Part shown: positions 25,061-36,927 of the stretch, in pieces
Position numbering within the stretch: the first letter of the stretch is position 1
Layout: every line of letters starts with the position of its first letter
NCBI RefSeq assembly: GCF_024166365.1
Contig: NC_064820.1
Location: 65,635,501 to 65,699,500 of the forward strand
Direction of reading: 5' to 3'
DNA length: 64,000 bases
Origin: Elephas maximus indicus
Lineage: Eukaryota; Chordata; Mammalia; Proboscidea; Elephantidae
Translations under genes and position numbers: made by a program
Notes under the pieces: generated by a model
What the model was told of the DNA's origin: nothing
Seen by the model: the letters and a program-made list of their open reading frames with translations, nothing else
The model's database searches: none

Positions 25061-25064
25061 TTTA

Positions 25065-25225
25065 ATCTTCCCAATACATTCAATAGGGTAGGTACTTTTA
25101 TTATCAACCTCATTTTATAAGCAAAGACACTGAAGCACGGAAAAGTTAAGTATCTTGGGCAAGATCACCCAACCAGTAAATCACAAGTCTGGAACCCAAA
25201 CCCAGAGGTCTGGCTATGGAGCCTA
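25065..25225 (-). mobile_element. MIR remnant
   Basis: 'cctcattttataagcaaaga' and 'cttgggcaagatcacccaac' are the antisense MIR core. Confidence 0.7.
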
Positions 25226-25239
25226 ATGCAGGGCTCACA

Positions 25240-25390
25240 ACAATCCTAAAAAGTCGGGGCTTTCATTATCTCCATATGACTTGCAGAGAACATGAGATTT
25301 AGAGAGGCTAAGTAACTTTCTCAAGGTTACCTGGCTAGTAAATAGCAGTGCCTGAGACGTTTACCCAAGCAGCCTGCCCCTGAGTCAGTG
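25240..25390 (-). mobile_element. Second MIR remnant, same orientation
   Basis: 'aggctaagtaactttctcaa' and 'ggttacctggctagtaaata' repeat the antisense MIR core directly after the previous copy. Confidence 0.65.
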
Positions 25391-25399
25391 CATTTAATC

Positions 25400-26420
25400 A
25401 TTTCAACAGAGGGAGTCTCCATGTTCAGGGCTGCGCCTCCAGCCTGTTTGCTGAGAATGGATATAATAGGGACAAAGAGAGACTGGTGAGAAGAGAAAGG
25501 AGGTGAAATGATGCATTCTGGGCAGGGGGGAGCAGAGTCGAGGCACTGGGGAGTATGAAAGAAAGGGAAAGGGGACTGGCTGTGCTTCACGGAACAATAG
25601 TGGGAGTTAGTGCAGCTTTCCAGGACACAAGGAGAGGAAGCAAATCAGAAAATGGAGAGGGCAGAGAGATTTCATAGAAGCATGTGGCGAGGGAAGCACA
25701 GTGAAAGTGGAAAGAAGGAGAAGAAGGTGAAAAAATTATAAAGAAGACTGTGGAACAGAAGTGCGGTTTAGTCCCAAGCCACCAGCTAATGGAGGATCGA
25801 GGTTGGGTGGATGAGGGGACCACGGCTGCGCACCACGACCAAGGCCTTCTGCTGTTGCGTGCAGATGGCCCATGCTGCAGCATCAGGCAGGCCCTCTCTC
25901 CGGGTGGTGACACACACGTGAGGATTGTAAGACGAGGCCCTCGGGGCTCTGCTCACAATAAAAACATTGTATATGCCTTTTATACATGACTCAGTGTGTA
26001 TTGTATGTCTGACTGAAGAAAGATCAGCTTTACCTACAAGTGCTAACGTGTTGGCCTGGTTGAAAGGAGTGCACAATTACATAAGAAATACGAATACCTG
26101 GGGAGCAAGCAGTTTACCACCTTGTATGGGACATGCAGAATCCCTAGAGGAAAAGTGCCAGGTGACTTCTTTGCCAACTATGAGAATAGCTGTGGTTGGA
26201 CTGGGTGTTCTGTTTTGTTTTGTTTTTACCCCAGTGTTTGGCATGGAGTCCTGAACACCAAGTGGGGCCCCTGAACCCTGCCTGACACCAAGTTGGATTC
26301 TGTAATGTCATTCCTGTTTTACTTTGTTTGAGAAGGGCTGGATAGAAACCAAGGGGAAAGGGAGCGTCAGTAATTCAAATTTGTTTTATATGAAAAGTTT
26401 AGGGGTCCCTAAGCCTGCAA
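25400..26420. other. Unassigned intergenic sequence
   Basis: Purine-rich at 25470-25745. Open frames on both strands overlap and show no domain. Confidence 0.4.
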
Positions 26421-26424
26421 GGAA

Positions 26425-26558
26425 TAGAGTATAATGTTTAAAAGTAGGGGGTTTGGGTTCAACACAGGTTCAAATCATGTCTCCATCATGTATTAGCAGT
26501 GGCACCTTTGACAAAGTACTCAATCTCTCTGAGCCTTAATCTATTAATCTGCAAAATG
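26425..26558 (+). mobile_element. MIR remnant
   Basis: 'gggttcaacacaggttcaaa' and 'tctctctgagccttaatct' are the sense MIR core. Confidence 0.7.
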
Positions 26559-26559
26559 G

Positions 26560-26765
26560 GAGTCCCCGGGTTGTACAAATGGTTAAATGCTTGGCTACTA
26601 GCTGTAAAAGTTGGCAGTTCAAATCTACCCAGGGGCACCTCGGAGGAAAGGAATGGTGAAAGATCACAGTCATGAAAACCCTGTGGAGCAGAGTCCTACT
26701 CTGAAGCAAATGACATCACCTTGCATAGAGATCTACTTGATGGCAACTGGTTTAGTTTTAGGTTT
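26560..26765 (+). mobile_element. AfroSINE
   Basis: Sense copy ('gagtccccgggttgtacaaa', 'ccctgtggagcagagtccta', 'ttgatggcaactggtttag'), inserted next to the MIR remnant. Confidence 0.85.
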
Positions 26766-26784
26766 TCATATGGTCATATTAATA

Positions 26785-26892
26785 GGTATGTATATGTGTA
26801 TGTGTGCATATATACATGTATCTATATGTGTATGTGTGTACATGCATATATGTTGTGTATGTGTATACATGCATATATATTCATATATATAA
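26785..26892. repeat. Imperfect TATG/TGTA microsatellite
   Basis: About 105 bases of alternating TGTA, TATG and CATA units. It joins the AfroSINE tail on the left and the L1 end on the right. Confidence 0.8.
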
Positions 26893-26904
26893 TAAAGTAC
26901 ATGG

Positions 26905-27746
26905 GGGCACAGTCACGAACACTTCTTAGACATAACCAAACACTTTGCAGGATTGGATTTCTAGGTTTGAAGCCTTAAAACCATAATTGACAACTCAGTC
27001 AATGGCATAATATACAGTAGTTCATAAAGTTTGTGTTCTACATCCTAGTTTGGTGAGTAGTGTCAGGGGTCTTAAAAGCTTGCGAGTAGCCATCTAAGAT
27101 ATAACTATCAGTCTCTTCTCATCCAGGGCAAAAAAGTAAGAAGGAAACCAAAGAGTCAGAGAAGAAACTAGTCTACAGGACCAACAGTCTACACAAACTA
27201 CAGCCTCATCTATCCTGAGAACAGAAGAACTAGACGGTACCTGGCTACCAATAACTACTGTTCTGATCAGGGCCACAATGGGTGGATCCTGATAGAAGGG
27301 GAGAAAAATGTGGAACAGAACTCAAATTCTTCAGAAGTCCAAACTTACTGAAGTGGTTGAGACTAGAGGACTCCCCGAGACAATCGTCCTGAGATACTCC
27401 ATAACTCTTGAACTGAAACTATCTCCCGAGGTCACCTTTTATCTAAATAACAGAACGGCTCATATAGTAAAGAATATTACCCATGAGTACTGCGCCCCTT
27501 TTAAAAAATCAGCTATATAAGACCAAATGGTCAACAATTACTCTAAGGCAAAGATGAAAGGGTAAGGGGACAGGGAAACCAGATTACTAGAAAAGAAACA
27601 TCTAGAATGGAATTAATGAGACTATTGAAACAGTATAAGTGTAACCAATGTCACTGAACAATTTGGGTAGTAATTGTTAAATGGAAACCTAATGTGTTGT
27701 ATAAACTTTCACTGAAAACACAATAAAAAAAAAAATTTTTTTTTTT
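26905..27746 (+). mobile_element. L1 3' UTR, 5'-truncated
   Basis: Sense L1 3' end with 'agtagccatctaagatataa', 'ttgagactagaggactcccc', 'caatgtcactgaacaatttg' and a final AATAAA plus A run. The same UTR layout is seen in the copy at 33309. The tail is followed by a T run, making an A11T12 palindrome at 27724-27746. Confidence 0.8.
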
Positions 27747-27749
27747 AAG

Positions 27750-27895
27750 TGGCCATAATAGAACCAACCTCAGAGGGTTCTTGTGAGAACTGTATAAGAT
27801 AATGTAGAAAAATAACTCAGTTTAGAACCTGGGCACAGCACCCAGCAAGTGTTAACTAGTATTTACCATCTGTAAAATGGCAGCAATTACTACCC
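27750..27895 (+). mobile_element. MIR 3' part
   Basis: 'acctcagagggttcttgtga' through 'agcacccagcaagtgttaac'. Confidence 0.6.
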
Positions 27896-27999
27896 TAGTT
27901 TCCTCAAGAGATGTTAAAACTGAACAAAAGATTATTAAGATGAAAAGTCTTTGAAAATTACTTATTAATATCTATTTTATACTATACGTAGTGTGATAT

Positions 28000-28135
28000 A
28001 CTAGAAATATCAGACAGGAGGTTAGATGTGGATTCTGGTCTCTAGATCTTCATTTCCTCATCACTTAAGAAGTGGATTAAATTAAGTCCCATTTAGTGCT
28101 CCCTCCAGCTCTGACATTCAGTGCTCATTGACTCC
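28000..28135 (+). mobile_element. MIR-like remnant
   Basis: 'gatcttcatttcctcatcac' and 'agctctgacattcagtgct' match a decayed MIR. Confidence 0.5.
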
Positions 28136-28446
28136 AGTGCCTGGTCATTCTCCTGCCTACTGCAGGAGAACAGCTCAAGACCCTCACTCTGATGAGCTTA
28201 GCATGTGGGCATATCTCCCATTCCCAGCTAGCCTGCTAGAGCCCTAGCTGAAAGGCTTAAAGAAAGAAAAAGAAAGAAAAGAACTCAGACACACATGGAA
28301 AGATGCCCTGGATATTTTGCTAAGTGAAAAAAAGACAAGTCGAAGAAATTATATGTATATTGTATAAACAGTCTGTAATAACAATTTTTAAAAATACAGA
28401 TTTGTACATGCAGGGATTATCCCTTAGGCAGGATTAGGAGAAATTT

Positions 28447-28770
28447 ATTATTATTATTGTATTTTAGATGAAGGTTTACAGAACAAACTTCCCATTAAAC
28501 AATTAGTACACATATTGTTTTGTGACATTGGTTACCAACCCCATAACATGTCACACTCTCCCTTCTCAACCTTGGGTTCCCTATTACCAGCTTTCCTGTC
28601 CTCTCCTGTCTTCTAGTCCTTGGCCCTGGCCTGGTGCGCCCCTTTAGTCTCGTTTTGTTTTATGGGCCTGCCTAGTCTTTGGCTGAAGGGTGACCCTCAG
28701 GAGTGACTTCGTTACTGAGCTAAAAGGGTGTCCAGGGGGTTCTCCAGTCTCTGTCAGCCACTAAGAATTG
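28447..28770 (-). mobile_element. L1 3' end, 324 bases
   Basis: Antisense L1 3' UTR ('gatgaaggtttacagaacaa', 'attggttaccaaccccata') with a degenerate ATT tail complement. Perfect 10-base TSD GGAGAAATTT at 28437 and 28771. Confidence 0.85.
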
Positions 28771-28780
28771 GGAGAAATTT

Positions 28781-29215
28781 TAACTTTTGATTTTAAACAG
28801 TTTTGTATTGTTTAAACTTTATGCAGTGAGCATGTTTTATCTGATAATCAAAATAATGATAATAAAGATGTAAATAGAATTAAAATGTATTTATTGTAGA
28901 CAGTTTAGAGAAAAGAAAAATCATGTATAATTCACCCCAACCTAGAAATATTGCTATGAACATTTTAATTTATATCCTTAGACTTTTTTCTATATGAGTA
29001 GATTACATAGAATATACACGTATTTATAAAATGTAATCATATTATTCATGCTGTTTATATAACTAGCTTTACTTAACAATATATTGTGTATATTTTTCCA
29101 TGTCATTAAATTTTCTTCTACAATTTACAGCATGATTTTAATGGCTGCTTATTTTTCCATAATGTATGTAACCTTCTCTTGCTGCAATTTTGGCTGTTCC
29201 TAGTTTTTCCCCATT
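28781..29215 (-). mobile_element. Old L1 3' region
   Basis: 'ttacttaacaatatattgtg' and 'gattttaatggctgcttatt' are antisense L1M 3' UTR phrases. Confidence 0.6.
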
Positions 29216-30909
29216 GTAAGTACTGACAGGCTTTTGGAGAATAATGAAACACGGGAATGTTTGGCTTGGTTTCTCTCTTTGGGTAGAGCCGGCTGCTCTG
29301 TCTTTTCTTCCTCCTCTTTGTATCGTTTAGATTTGGGTGGAGGCCCAGAGAGCTCCACAAGGGGTGGTGTGTGTTTAAGAAACTCAGCTAAAGAAACAAA
29401 CTGATTGCAAAGCGCCCTGAACTGAGTGTTGGGAAAATGCTGAGCATTGTAATTGGCCTAATATTGCTCCCGTGAGAGATGCCATCTCCCTAGGCCTCCA
29501 GAATTTTGGCAGAGATTTTAACTTTTCTCATCCAGCTGATGACAGACAAATATTCCTCACTTCAACAGTTATGTGCAAACCCCAAAATGTTTCCCCAAGC
29601 TCATCAAACGTTCATGGGAAATGCCTACCAGCTCATCTTTGAAGATGGAAAAGCCTACGTAGCGACATCAGCAAATCAAGACTGTGGGCTTTAGGTTTCA
29701 TCTACAAGGTAGCCTCTTGGACAGCACTGGACTCTCCTCCCTGAGCCAGGCTGTTGGTCCAGTGGTGACTCAGGAAAGAATGTCACTGATGAGCCACGGG
29801 CATGCCAGGGAATTACTCAGCACATGCCAACAAGTAACCTCATACGATAATCAAATGCGAGCCAATCTGAGAACGCTTTGCGTAACAGCATATTTGGATT
29901 TGGGGCTTAGCTTTCAGGGCTTGAGTTTCAAGTTTGCCTGAGCATACTCCCAGCCTCCTGGGGCCCCTCCTGGGTGCCCTGCCTCTGCTTGCAAGTGGAG
30001 AGAGCAGTCCTTCCAAGAGCCAGAGCTTGGCTCTCCCCTCGAGGCAATGTAAAACTGCCAGGGATCAGCTGTCTCTCATCTGTCTGCACTTCTCTGTCTG
30101 GCCAGCCCTACTTCTTCACATGCCCTGTTTCTTACCACTAGGCCAGCAACATGAGTGACGGGTTGCCTTCTTTTGCTGTTGGGACACTTAATAGTCATTC
30201 TTGGTATTGCCATGGCTGCGATATACCTTACTGATAACAAGACAGAGGTTTGTTGACTGACAACAGCTGGCGTAACAAAGATTGTATCCAGTCATGGCTA
30301 TGGAAATTGGCAAAGTATTACTGTACCAGCAGGTATGTGGACTGTCCAGTGCCTTGGAAAGGCCAAAGTAGTTTACAGATTTTGTGGCCACTCACTTCCC
30401 TTTCTTTTGTAGATATTGTGAGAGCTGAGAGTTTAATGGATTTAATTTAGGATCTACATTATGATGATACCTCATTCTACTTGCCTGCACAAATTTGCTG
30501 TGGAATGGCAGCCACAATCTGCTCCCCCCACTCCCCCGCCCAAGCTTTGGGCTTGGGCCAATTGACCTGGCTGGCCCACACACCTCATCGGTATTGCCTA
30601 TAATACGTCCCAGCATTTCCTCAAGGCCTTGAGTGTTTATGGCAAGCTGATATTGAACATGAAATATTCAAACATCAATACCTTGGGTGACAAAGGCTGG
30701 TTAATGACCTTATTCATAATTCTTCCAAGGAAGGAACCATTTACATTCAAACTCTAAGCAAGAAATTTTTCCTATTGGACAGGGCTTTTTAAATGCCCCT
30801 GCCCTTGCCGCAGTACTCAGAGAAAGAACTCCCATCTCACCACAGAATGTGGTTGTGGGCACAGAATGCTCAGGGGAGAGACACCGAGAGCTGCAGCAGC
30901 ACTTGGCAG
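29216..30909. other. Unassigned intergenic sequence
   Basis: About 1.7 kb with no recognised gene or repeat. Open frames at 29506-30158 and 30188-30991 are short and lack domains. Confidence 0.4.
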
Positions 30910-30917
30910 CTGCTATA

Positions 30918-31099
30918 CTGTTGTTGGTAGGTGCCATCGAGTTGATTTTCAACTTATAGCGACCACATGTGACAAAGCAGAAATGTCTCATAGCATTGTC
31001 TAAGCTATAATCTTTACTGGGGCAGATCCCCAGGCCCTGGGTGGGTTCTAACTGCCAACTTTTCAGGAGTGCTTAACCATTGTGCCCCCAGGGCTCCCA
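30918..31099 (-). mobile_element. AfroSINE with RTE-like tail
   Basis: Antisense copy whose 3' end reads 'tgttgttggtaggtgccatc', the RTE tail, instead of 'aaccaaacccattgc'. TSD CTGCTATA at 30910 and 31100. Confidence 0.88.
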
Positions 31100-31326
31100 C
31101 TGCTATATTACAGGGACACAAAGCCTTCCCTAGGAATATGTTCATAAGAACTCAGTACCTAAAGACAGTACTTTAAAAAAGGAATGAATCAGAAATTAAA
31201 AATCTTCAAAAAAGAAGCTAATATTCCAACACAGACCTAATAGGATCATGGAATGATCATAAATTGCTTCAGAGTAGGTGAGAGTAATTAGATTTCTCTA
31301 GTCTCATGATTTAAGTGTTACTACCA

Positions 31327-31537
31327 GAAAACCAAACCCATTGTCGTTGAGTCGATTCCAACTCATAGGGACCCTATAGGACAGAGTAGAACTGTCCCAT
31401 AGAGTTCCCAAGGTTATAATCTTTATGGAAGCAGACTGTCACATCTTTCTCCCACAGAGCAGCTGCTGTGTTTAAACCACTGAATTTTCTGTCAGTGGCC
31501 GAGCACTTCAACTGCTGTGCCACCAGAGCTCCTTTTT
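31327..31537 (-). mobile_element. AfroSINE, full length
   Basis: Antisense copy with both body and head ('aatctttatggaagcagact', 'gtgccaccagagctcct'). Decayed TSD AAGTGTTACTACCA / AAGAGTTACAACTA at 31313 and 31538. Confidence 0.9.
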
Positions 31538-31551
31538 AAGAGTTACAACTA

Positions 31552-32115
31552 GTTCTTTAATAAGGAGAAACTGAAGGTTGATATCTGAATCTATTATAAA
31601 AAAAAAATCTATTATACAATGTGCTTATTACCAGATGTGGTTTCAGTCATTCTAAAAAAAAAAAAAAAAATCCTTTTTCCCTTCAGAATTAAAGAGAATC
31701 TCTCCAACTTGTGTTATAAGTAGATACATCTGGGCTGGGTTGGTCCTTTCTGTGTTTCCAATTTTAACCATGATGAGAAAGAAGTAGAATGCCCAACCTA
31801 AAGAGCTATCAATGCTTTTGTAGCACTGGATACATCTTCAGGCCAAGGTCATCATAAGAATAAAATGAGAAATTATAATTGTTTTCAAAGTAAAAAATAT
31901 ATTACTCATATTTTACAGGTACAAGAATAAAGCACAATGATTATCAATGCTGTATTGGTAGTTATTCGCCTCCAAAAATTTCAACAAGTTGAGCCTACAC
32001 TACCAATGTACAAGAACATGAAATGTGGCCTCCAGTGATGACAAAGAAAGAATAAATTTGGTAAATTCTCTGCTTAGTTCATTACAAAAATTAATCAACC
32101 CAAAGCCCCTAAATT
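31552..32115. other. Unassigned, with A17 run near 31661
   Basis: No gene or repeat recognised. Confidence 0.4.
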
Positions 32116-32124
32116 ACAAAGACT

Positions 32125-33214
32125 TTTTTTTTTAATTTTTATCAAGCTTCAAGTGAACATTTACCATTCCAATCAGTCTGTCACATGTAGGTTTACATAC
32201 ATCTTACTCCCTTCTCCCACTTGCTCTCCCCCTATTGAGTCAGCCCTTACAGTCTCTCGTTTCGTGCCAATTTTGCCATCTTCCCTCTCTCTCTATCTTC
32301 CCATCCCCCCTCCAGTCAAGAGTTGCCAACACACTCTCCCGTGTCCACCTGATTTAATTAGCTCACTCTTCATCAGCATCTCTCTCCCCTCCACTGACCA
32401 GTCCTTTTCATGCCTGATGATTTGTCTTCGGGGATGGTTCCTGTCCTGTGCCATCAGAAGTTCTGGGGAGCATTGTCTCTGGGATTCCTCTAGTTGCAAT
32501 CATACCATTAGGTGTGGTCTTTTAATGAGAATTTGGGGTCTGTATCCCATTGTTCTCCTGCTCCCTCAGGAGTTGTCTGTTGTGCTCCCTGACAGGACAG
32601 ACATCGATTGTGGCCGGGCACCCACTAGTTCTTCTGGTCTCAGGATAATGTAGGTCTCTGGTTCATGTGGCCCTTTCTGTCTCTTGGGTTCTTAGTTGTC
32701 GTGTGACCTTGGTGTTCTTCCTTTGCCTTTGCTCCAGGTGGGTTGAGACCAATTAATGTATTTTAGATGGCTGCTTGTTGGCATTTAGGACCCCAGGCGC
32801 CACAATTCAAAGTGGGATGCAGAGTGTTTTCATAATAGAATTGTTTTGCCCATTGACTTAGAAGTCCCCTCAAACCAAGTTCCCCAGACCCCAGCCCCTG
32901 CTTCGCTGACCTTTGAAGCTTTCATTTTATCACGGAAACCTCTTTACTTTTAATCCAGTCCAATTAGGCTGACCTTCCTTGTTTTGAGTGTTGTCTTTCC
33001 CTTCACCCAAAGCAGTTCTTATCTACAGATTGATCAATAAAAAGCCCTCTCCCTCCCTCCCTCCCCCGTTTGTAACCACATAAGTATGTGTTCTTCTCCG
33101 TTTTTTCTATTTCTCAAGATCTTATAATAGTGGTCTTATACAATATTTGTCCTTTTGCAACTGACTCATTTCGCTCAGCATAATGCCTTCCAGATTCCTC
33201 CATGTTATGAAATG
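32125..33214 (-). mobile_element. L1 3' end, 1.1 kb
   Basis: Antisense L1 3' UTR with a poly(T) start, 'atcaagcttcaagtgaacat', the polypyrimidine-rich middle, and ORF2-end phrases ('tttcgctcagcataatgcct'). Perfect TSD ACAAAGACT at 32116 and 33215. Forms a long inverted repeat with the copy at 33309-33971. Confidence 0.9.
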
Positions 33215-33308
33215 ACAAAGACTATTTTTAAAGGTTTAAGAGGTTCTCACCAAAGAGCTATTTCTTTGTAGGATTATATGAAGATCATTAAAAAGTTTTA
33301 AAGTTATG

Positions 33309-33971
33309 CTAACAAGCGGCCATCTAAGATGCATCCATTGGTCTCAACCCACCTGGATCAAAGGAGAATGAAAAACACCGAGGTCACACGATAACTATGA
33401 GCCCAAGAGACAGAAAGGGCCACATGAACCAGAGACTTACATCATCCTGAGACCAGAAGAACTAGTTGGTGCCCGGCCACAACCGATGATTGCCCTGACA
33501 GGGAGGACAACAGAGAACCCCTGAGGGAGCAGGAGCAGGAGATCAGTGGGATGCAGACCCCAAATTCTCACAAAAAAACCAGACTTAATGGTCTGACTGA
33601 GACTAGAGGAATCCCGGCGGTCATGGTCCCCAAACCTTCTGTTGGCCCAGGACAGGAACCATTCCCGAAGACAACTCACCAGACATGGAAGGGACTGGAC
33701 AGTGGGTAGGAGAGAGATGCTGATGAAGAGTGAGCTATTTGTATCAGGTGGACACTTGAGACTGTGTTGGCATCTCCTGTCTGGAGGGGGGATGGGAGGG
33801 TAGAGAGGGTTGGAAGCTGGCAAAATTGTCACGAAAGGAGAGACTGGAAGGGCTGACTCATTAGGGGGAGAGAAAGTGGGAGTATGGAGTACGGTGTATA
33901 TAAACTTATATGTGACTGACTTGATTTGTAAACGTTCACTTGAAGCTCAATAAAAATTATAAAAAAAAAAG
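33309..33971 (+). mobile_element. L1 3' end, 663 bases
   Basis: Sense L1 3' UTR of the same subfamily as the neighbour at 32125-33214, ending in 'cacttgaagctcaataaaaa' and a poly(A) tail. Perfect 12-base TSD TTTAAAGTTATG at 33297 and 33972. Confidence 0.92.
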
Positions 33972-33983
33972 TTTAAAGTTATG

Positions 33984-34920
33984 GTGTGTGTAAAAACATC
34001 TCGGGCTCACAAGAAAGGCTGAAGAGCTTAGAGTGAAAGGCCAGTGGCCTGCCCTCTGCTGATAATTGCTGATGGTTAGGAAGGAAGCATTCCTAGGACT
34101 GAGCTGAGCAGAACCTTAGAGCAGTGACCTCCCAGACAAACATCAGCCCCTGAGGAAAGGGCTGCTCAGTTTTGCCACACCTTGATGAAGGACTGGCTTC
34201 CCTGGCTTCCCTTCCTGGAGTGTTTCCTTGTCTGAGTTAGGTAGGTATGTTGGTGCCTCAGGTGATCTCCCTGTCCTGCTTGTCTCCTGAGCAGTTCTGT
34301 GAGGGTGCTCACAAAGCAATCCAATTTCCAATTCCTTTCCATTTAGCAAAACCCTACAAACATGTGTTGAGCACCTTTTGAGAATGAAGCATGGTGCCAC
34401 CCAATCTCCCACTCTACTAATTAACTGCTTCGTCTCCAAACTATTTGACGATTAGCTCAGATTCCAGGGAACCAATGCTTATTTTATTTTTCCAGTCTAA
34501 AGATTAATAAAGAATCTACCTTCCTTAGTCTGAACCACGAGATAAACTTCTTTCTCAATTCATCTTACTTCTTCAAGGAAAAGAAATTGTTGGATGCGTT
34601 ATGGGTATGCTTAAATATATATACATCATATAAATAGCTCTTACATACACAGATGCAGCGCCCCCCCCCTCAGAAAAGTCCATAGTCCTCAAACGTGGGT
34701 CAAGTGATGTAAAGGTTGCCATGGTTATAATCTGTTGAGCCAGTAGTATGTACAAACAAAACAAAACAAAAACAAAAAATGGGTGTATTTTAATTTAGAG
34801 GTAACCCTGGGTATTTTTAAAGTGTTGGATCACAATTTAAATTTAAGTATTGTGAATGACAGTATGGTATATTGATTTCCATTTTTTTGAAAACTCCTTA
34901 TTACAGAAGGCGCCATGTAT
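33984..34920. other. Unassigned intergenic sequence
   Basis: No gene or repeat recognised; C9 run near 34662 and AAAC repeats near 34757. Confidence 0.4.
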
Positions 34921-34925
34921 GCCTG

Positions 34926-35390
34926 TGTCATAGATTGAATTATGTCCTCCCAAAACTGCGTGTATCAATTGGGCTGGGCCATGATTCCCGGTATTGTGTG
35001 ATTTTCCAATATGTTGTAAATCCTGCCTCTATGTTAATGAGGAAGGATGGGTGGCAGTTGTGTTAGTGACGCAGGACTCAACCTACAGGATTAGATTGCG
35101 TCTTGAGGCAATCTCTTGAGATATAAAAGATAGAAGCAAGCAGAGAGACAAGGGGAACTGAAACCACCAAGAAAGCACACCAGGAGGAGCAGAGCGCATC
35201 CTTTGGACACGGGATCCCTGCGCCTGAGAAGCTCCTCGACCAGGGGAAGCCTTCCTCCAGAGCCCTCCCCTGGAGCTGATGCCCTGAATCTGGATTTGTA
35301 ACCTACTAGACTGTGAGATAATAAATTTCTCTTTGTTAAAGCCATCCACTTGTGGTATTTCTGTTATAGCAGTACTAGATAACTAAGACA
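34926..35390 (+). mobile_element. Solo LTR, MaLR-type
   Basis: 465 bases beginning TGTCATAGATTGAAT and ending CTAAGACA, with AATAAA at about 35318 and 'ccatccacttgtggtatttc' before the end, as in mammalian MaLR LTRs. Perfect 5-base TSD GCCTG at 34921 and 35391. No internal region remains. Confidence 0.88.
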
Positions 35391-35559
35391 GCCTGGAACA
35401 CTATTTCTGCCTTTTTTTAGATGTCTGTTTTCCACATTTAAGATTTACAGAATTATCTGAGGGAAACCTTTTGACAAGGGTAAAAGGATAATTAGAATCA
35501 TAGGGTGAATGTGGGACAGGGGTGGGGGAAGGGGAGCTTAGTTATTTAGAAATATCAAT

Positions 35560-35718
35560 AATTCTTACTCTTTTCCTGAGTCTTCCACCTTCTGCCTCTA
35601 TAAGTTTTGGAACTTCTGTGCCTCAGTTTCCCACCTGTAAAATTGGGATAATAATAGGACCAAGCTTGTGGAGTCATGGGGTATAATGAGTTACTATTTG
35701 TAAGGTGCTTGGAGCTCT
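35560..35718 (+). mobile_element. MIR remnant
   Basis: 'tgtgcctcagtttcccacct' and 'gtaaaattgggataataata' are the sense MIR core. Confidence 0.7.
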
Positions 35719-35721
35719 ATA

Positions 35722-36000
35722 TGGAGGAGCCCTTGTGGCAAAATGGTAAGCACTCAGCTGCTAACCAAAAGGTGGTGGTTTGAACCCACCCAGCAGCTCC
35801 TCAGGTGAAAGACCTGGTGATCTGCTTCCATAAAGGTTCTAAGCCAAACCCATAGCCGTTGAGTTGATCCTGACTCATAGCTACCTGTAGAACAGAGTGG
35901 AACTGCCCCATAAATCACAGCAAAAGGAAATCCTATGGGGCAGTTTGACTCTGCCATGTGGGGTCACTATGAGTTGGAATGGACTCTATAGCACCCAAAA
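35722..36000 (+). mobile_element. AfroSINE interrupted by a second AfroSINE tail
   Basis: Sense SINE from 'ggagcccttgtggcaaaat' to 'gtcactatgagttggaatgg'. At 35846-35909 a 64-base antisense 3' end of another AfroSINE is inserted into the body. The repeats ATAAAGGTTCTAAGCC (35830-35845) and ATAAATCACAGC (35910-35921) look like its decayed TSD. Confidence 0.85.
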
Positions 36001-36919
36001 ACAAGCATTCTTTAAGTGTTACCCATTCTTATTTGTGTTCTAGTCAACAGGGAGTTGTTATACATCAGGAGACTGGCTAGAACTTTGGACAAAGAGTAAT
36101 TCTTCCTATCAACACAACTATCAAGTATTATTGAAAAGATTTTGGTGTGAATAGGGCCAATTGACACCCAAACTTTCCTTTCCATCTTTCTAGTGATGTT
36201 GTCTTCTTTTCCCCTGGCTTAGTCTTTCCTTTATCTACTCTAAACCATAGATAACTTATCATGTTATGGCTCCCAGGGGGATTTGCATTTTAACAAGGAG
36301 CAAAACTTTTAGTGGAAAGCTGTCACTTGGTGGAATTTCAGGAAGTGAAGTGGAAGGACATTCCCAAACCCCTCAAATCATGCCCGGATGTGGTTGCTTC
36401 CCCCACCTACTAGTGGAGCTGGCTCCAGCTGAGGGTTACTTGCATGTTCCACTAATTGAGGTCCCCAAAACCCAACCCCAATTGAGGTCCTGCCCTCCCA
36501 AATCTTGCAATCTAAAGACAAAACTTCAATTTGGAGTGATAATAAAACAAGGAAGCCAGAAAAGCCCATGTAGATTGAGAACTCTTCTGTCTCAGGTATA
36601 GCGTGAAGGTACTGGGCAGCCTTAGATGAATAAGACCTGTTCTTTACCTTCAAGAACTTCACATTTAATGGCAGGGACATAAGATATCAGATGACAATTA
36701 AGAAATGTGTGAAAGTAAAAGGGAAAGAGAGGTGTGTTGACAGGAGATAGCCTGAGGGGGTTAGAGAACAGGAATGTTTCTGAAGAACTTGAAATCCTCA
36801 CTCTTTCGAAAGGGTGTTGTTCACTGCCTTAGGGCTGAGGCATGGACTAGAAAGTGACTTTCCCCAGATGGCTCTACCTGGATGATTAACTGAAACTCCA
36901 GCTTATGGATCTTCACTGG
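36001..36919. other. Unassigned intergenic sequence
   Basis: No gene or repeat recognised. Confidence 0.4.
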
Positions 36920-36927
36920 AGAGAAAC

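Noticed and set aside
26785..26892. Possible structured array or CRISPR-like repeats
   Set aside because: It is a plain TGTA/TATG microsatellite with no spacers.
29506..30158. Run of short plus-strand frames that could be exons
   Set aside because: Each is under 90 codons, in different frames, without convincing splice sites or recognisable protein.
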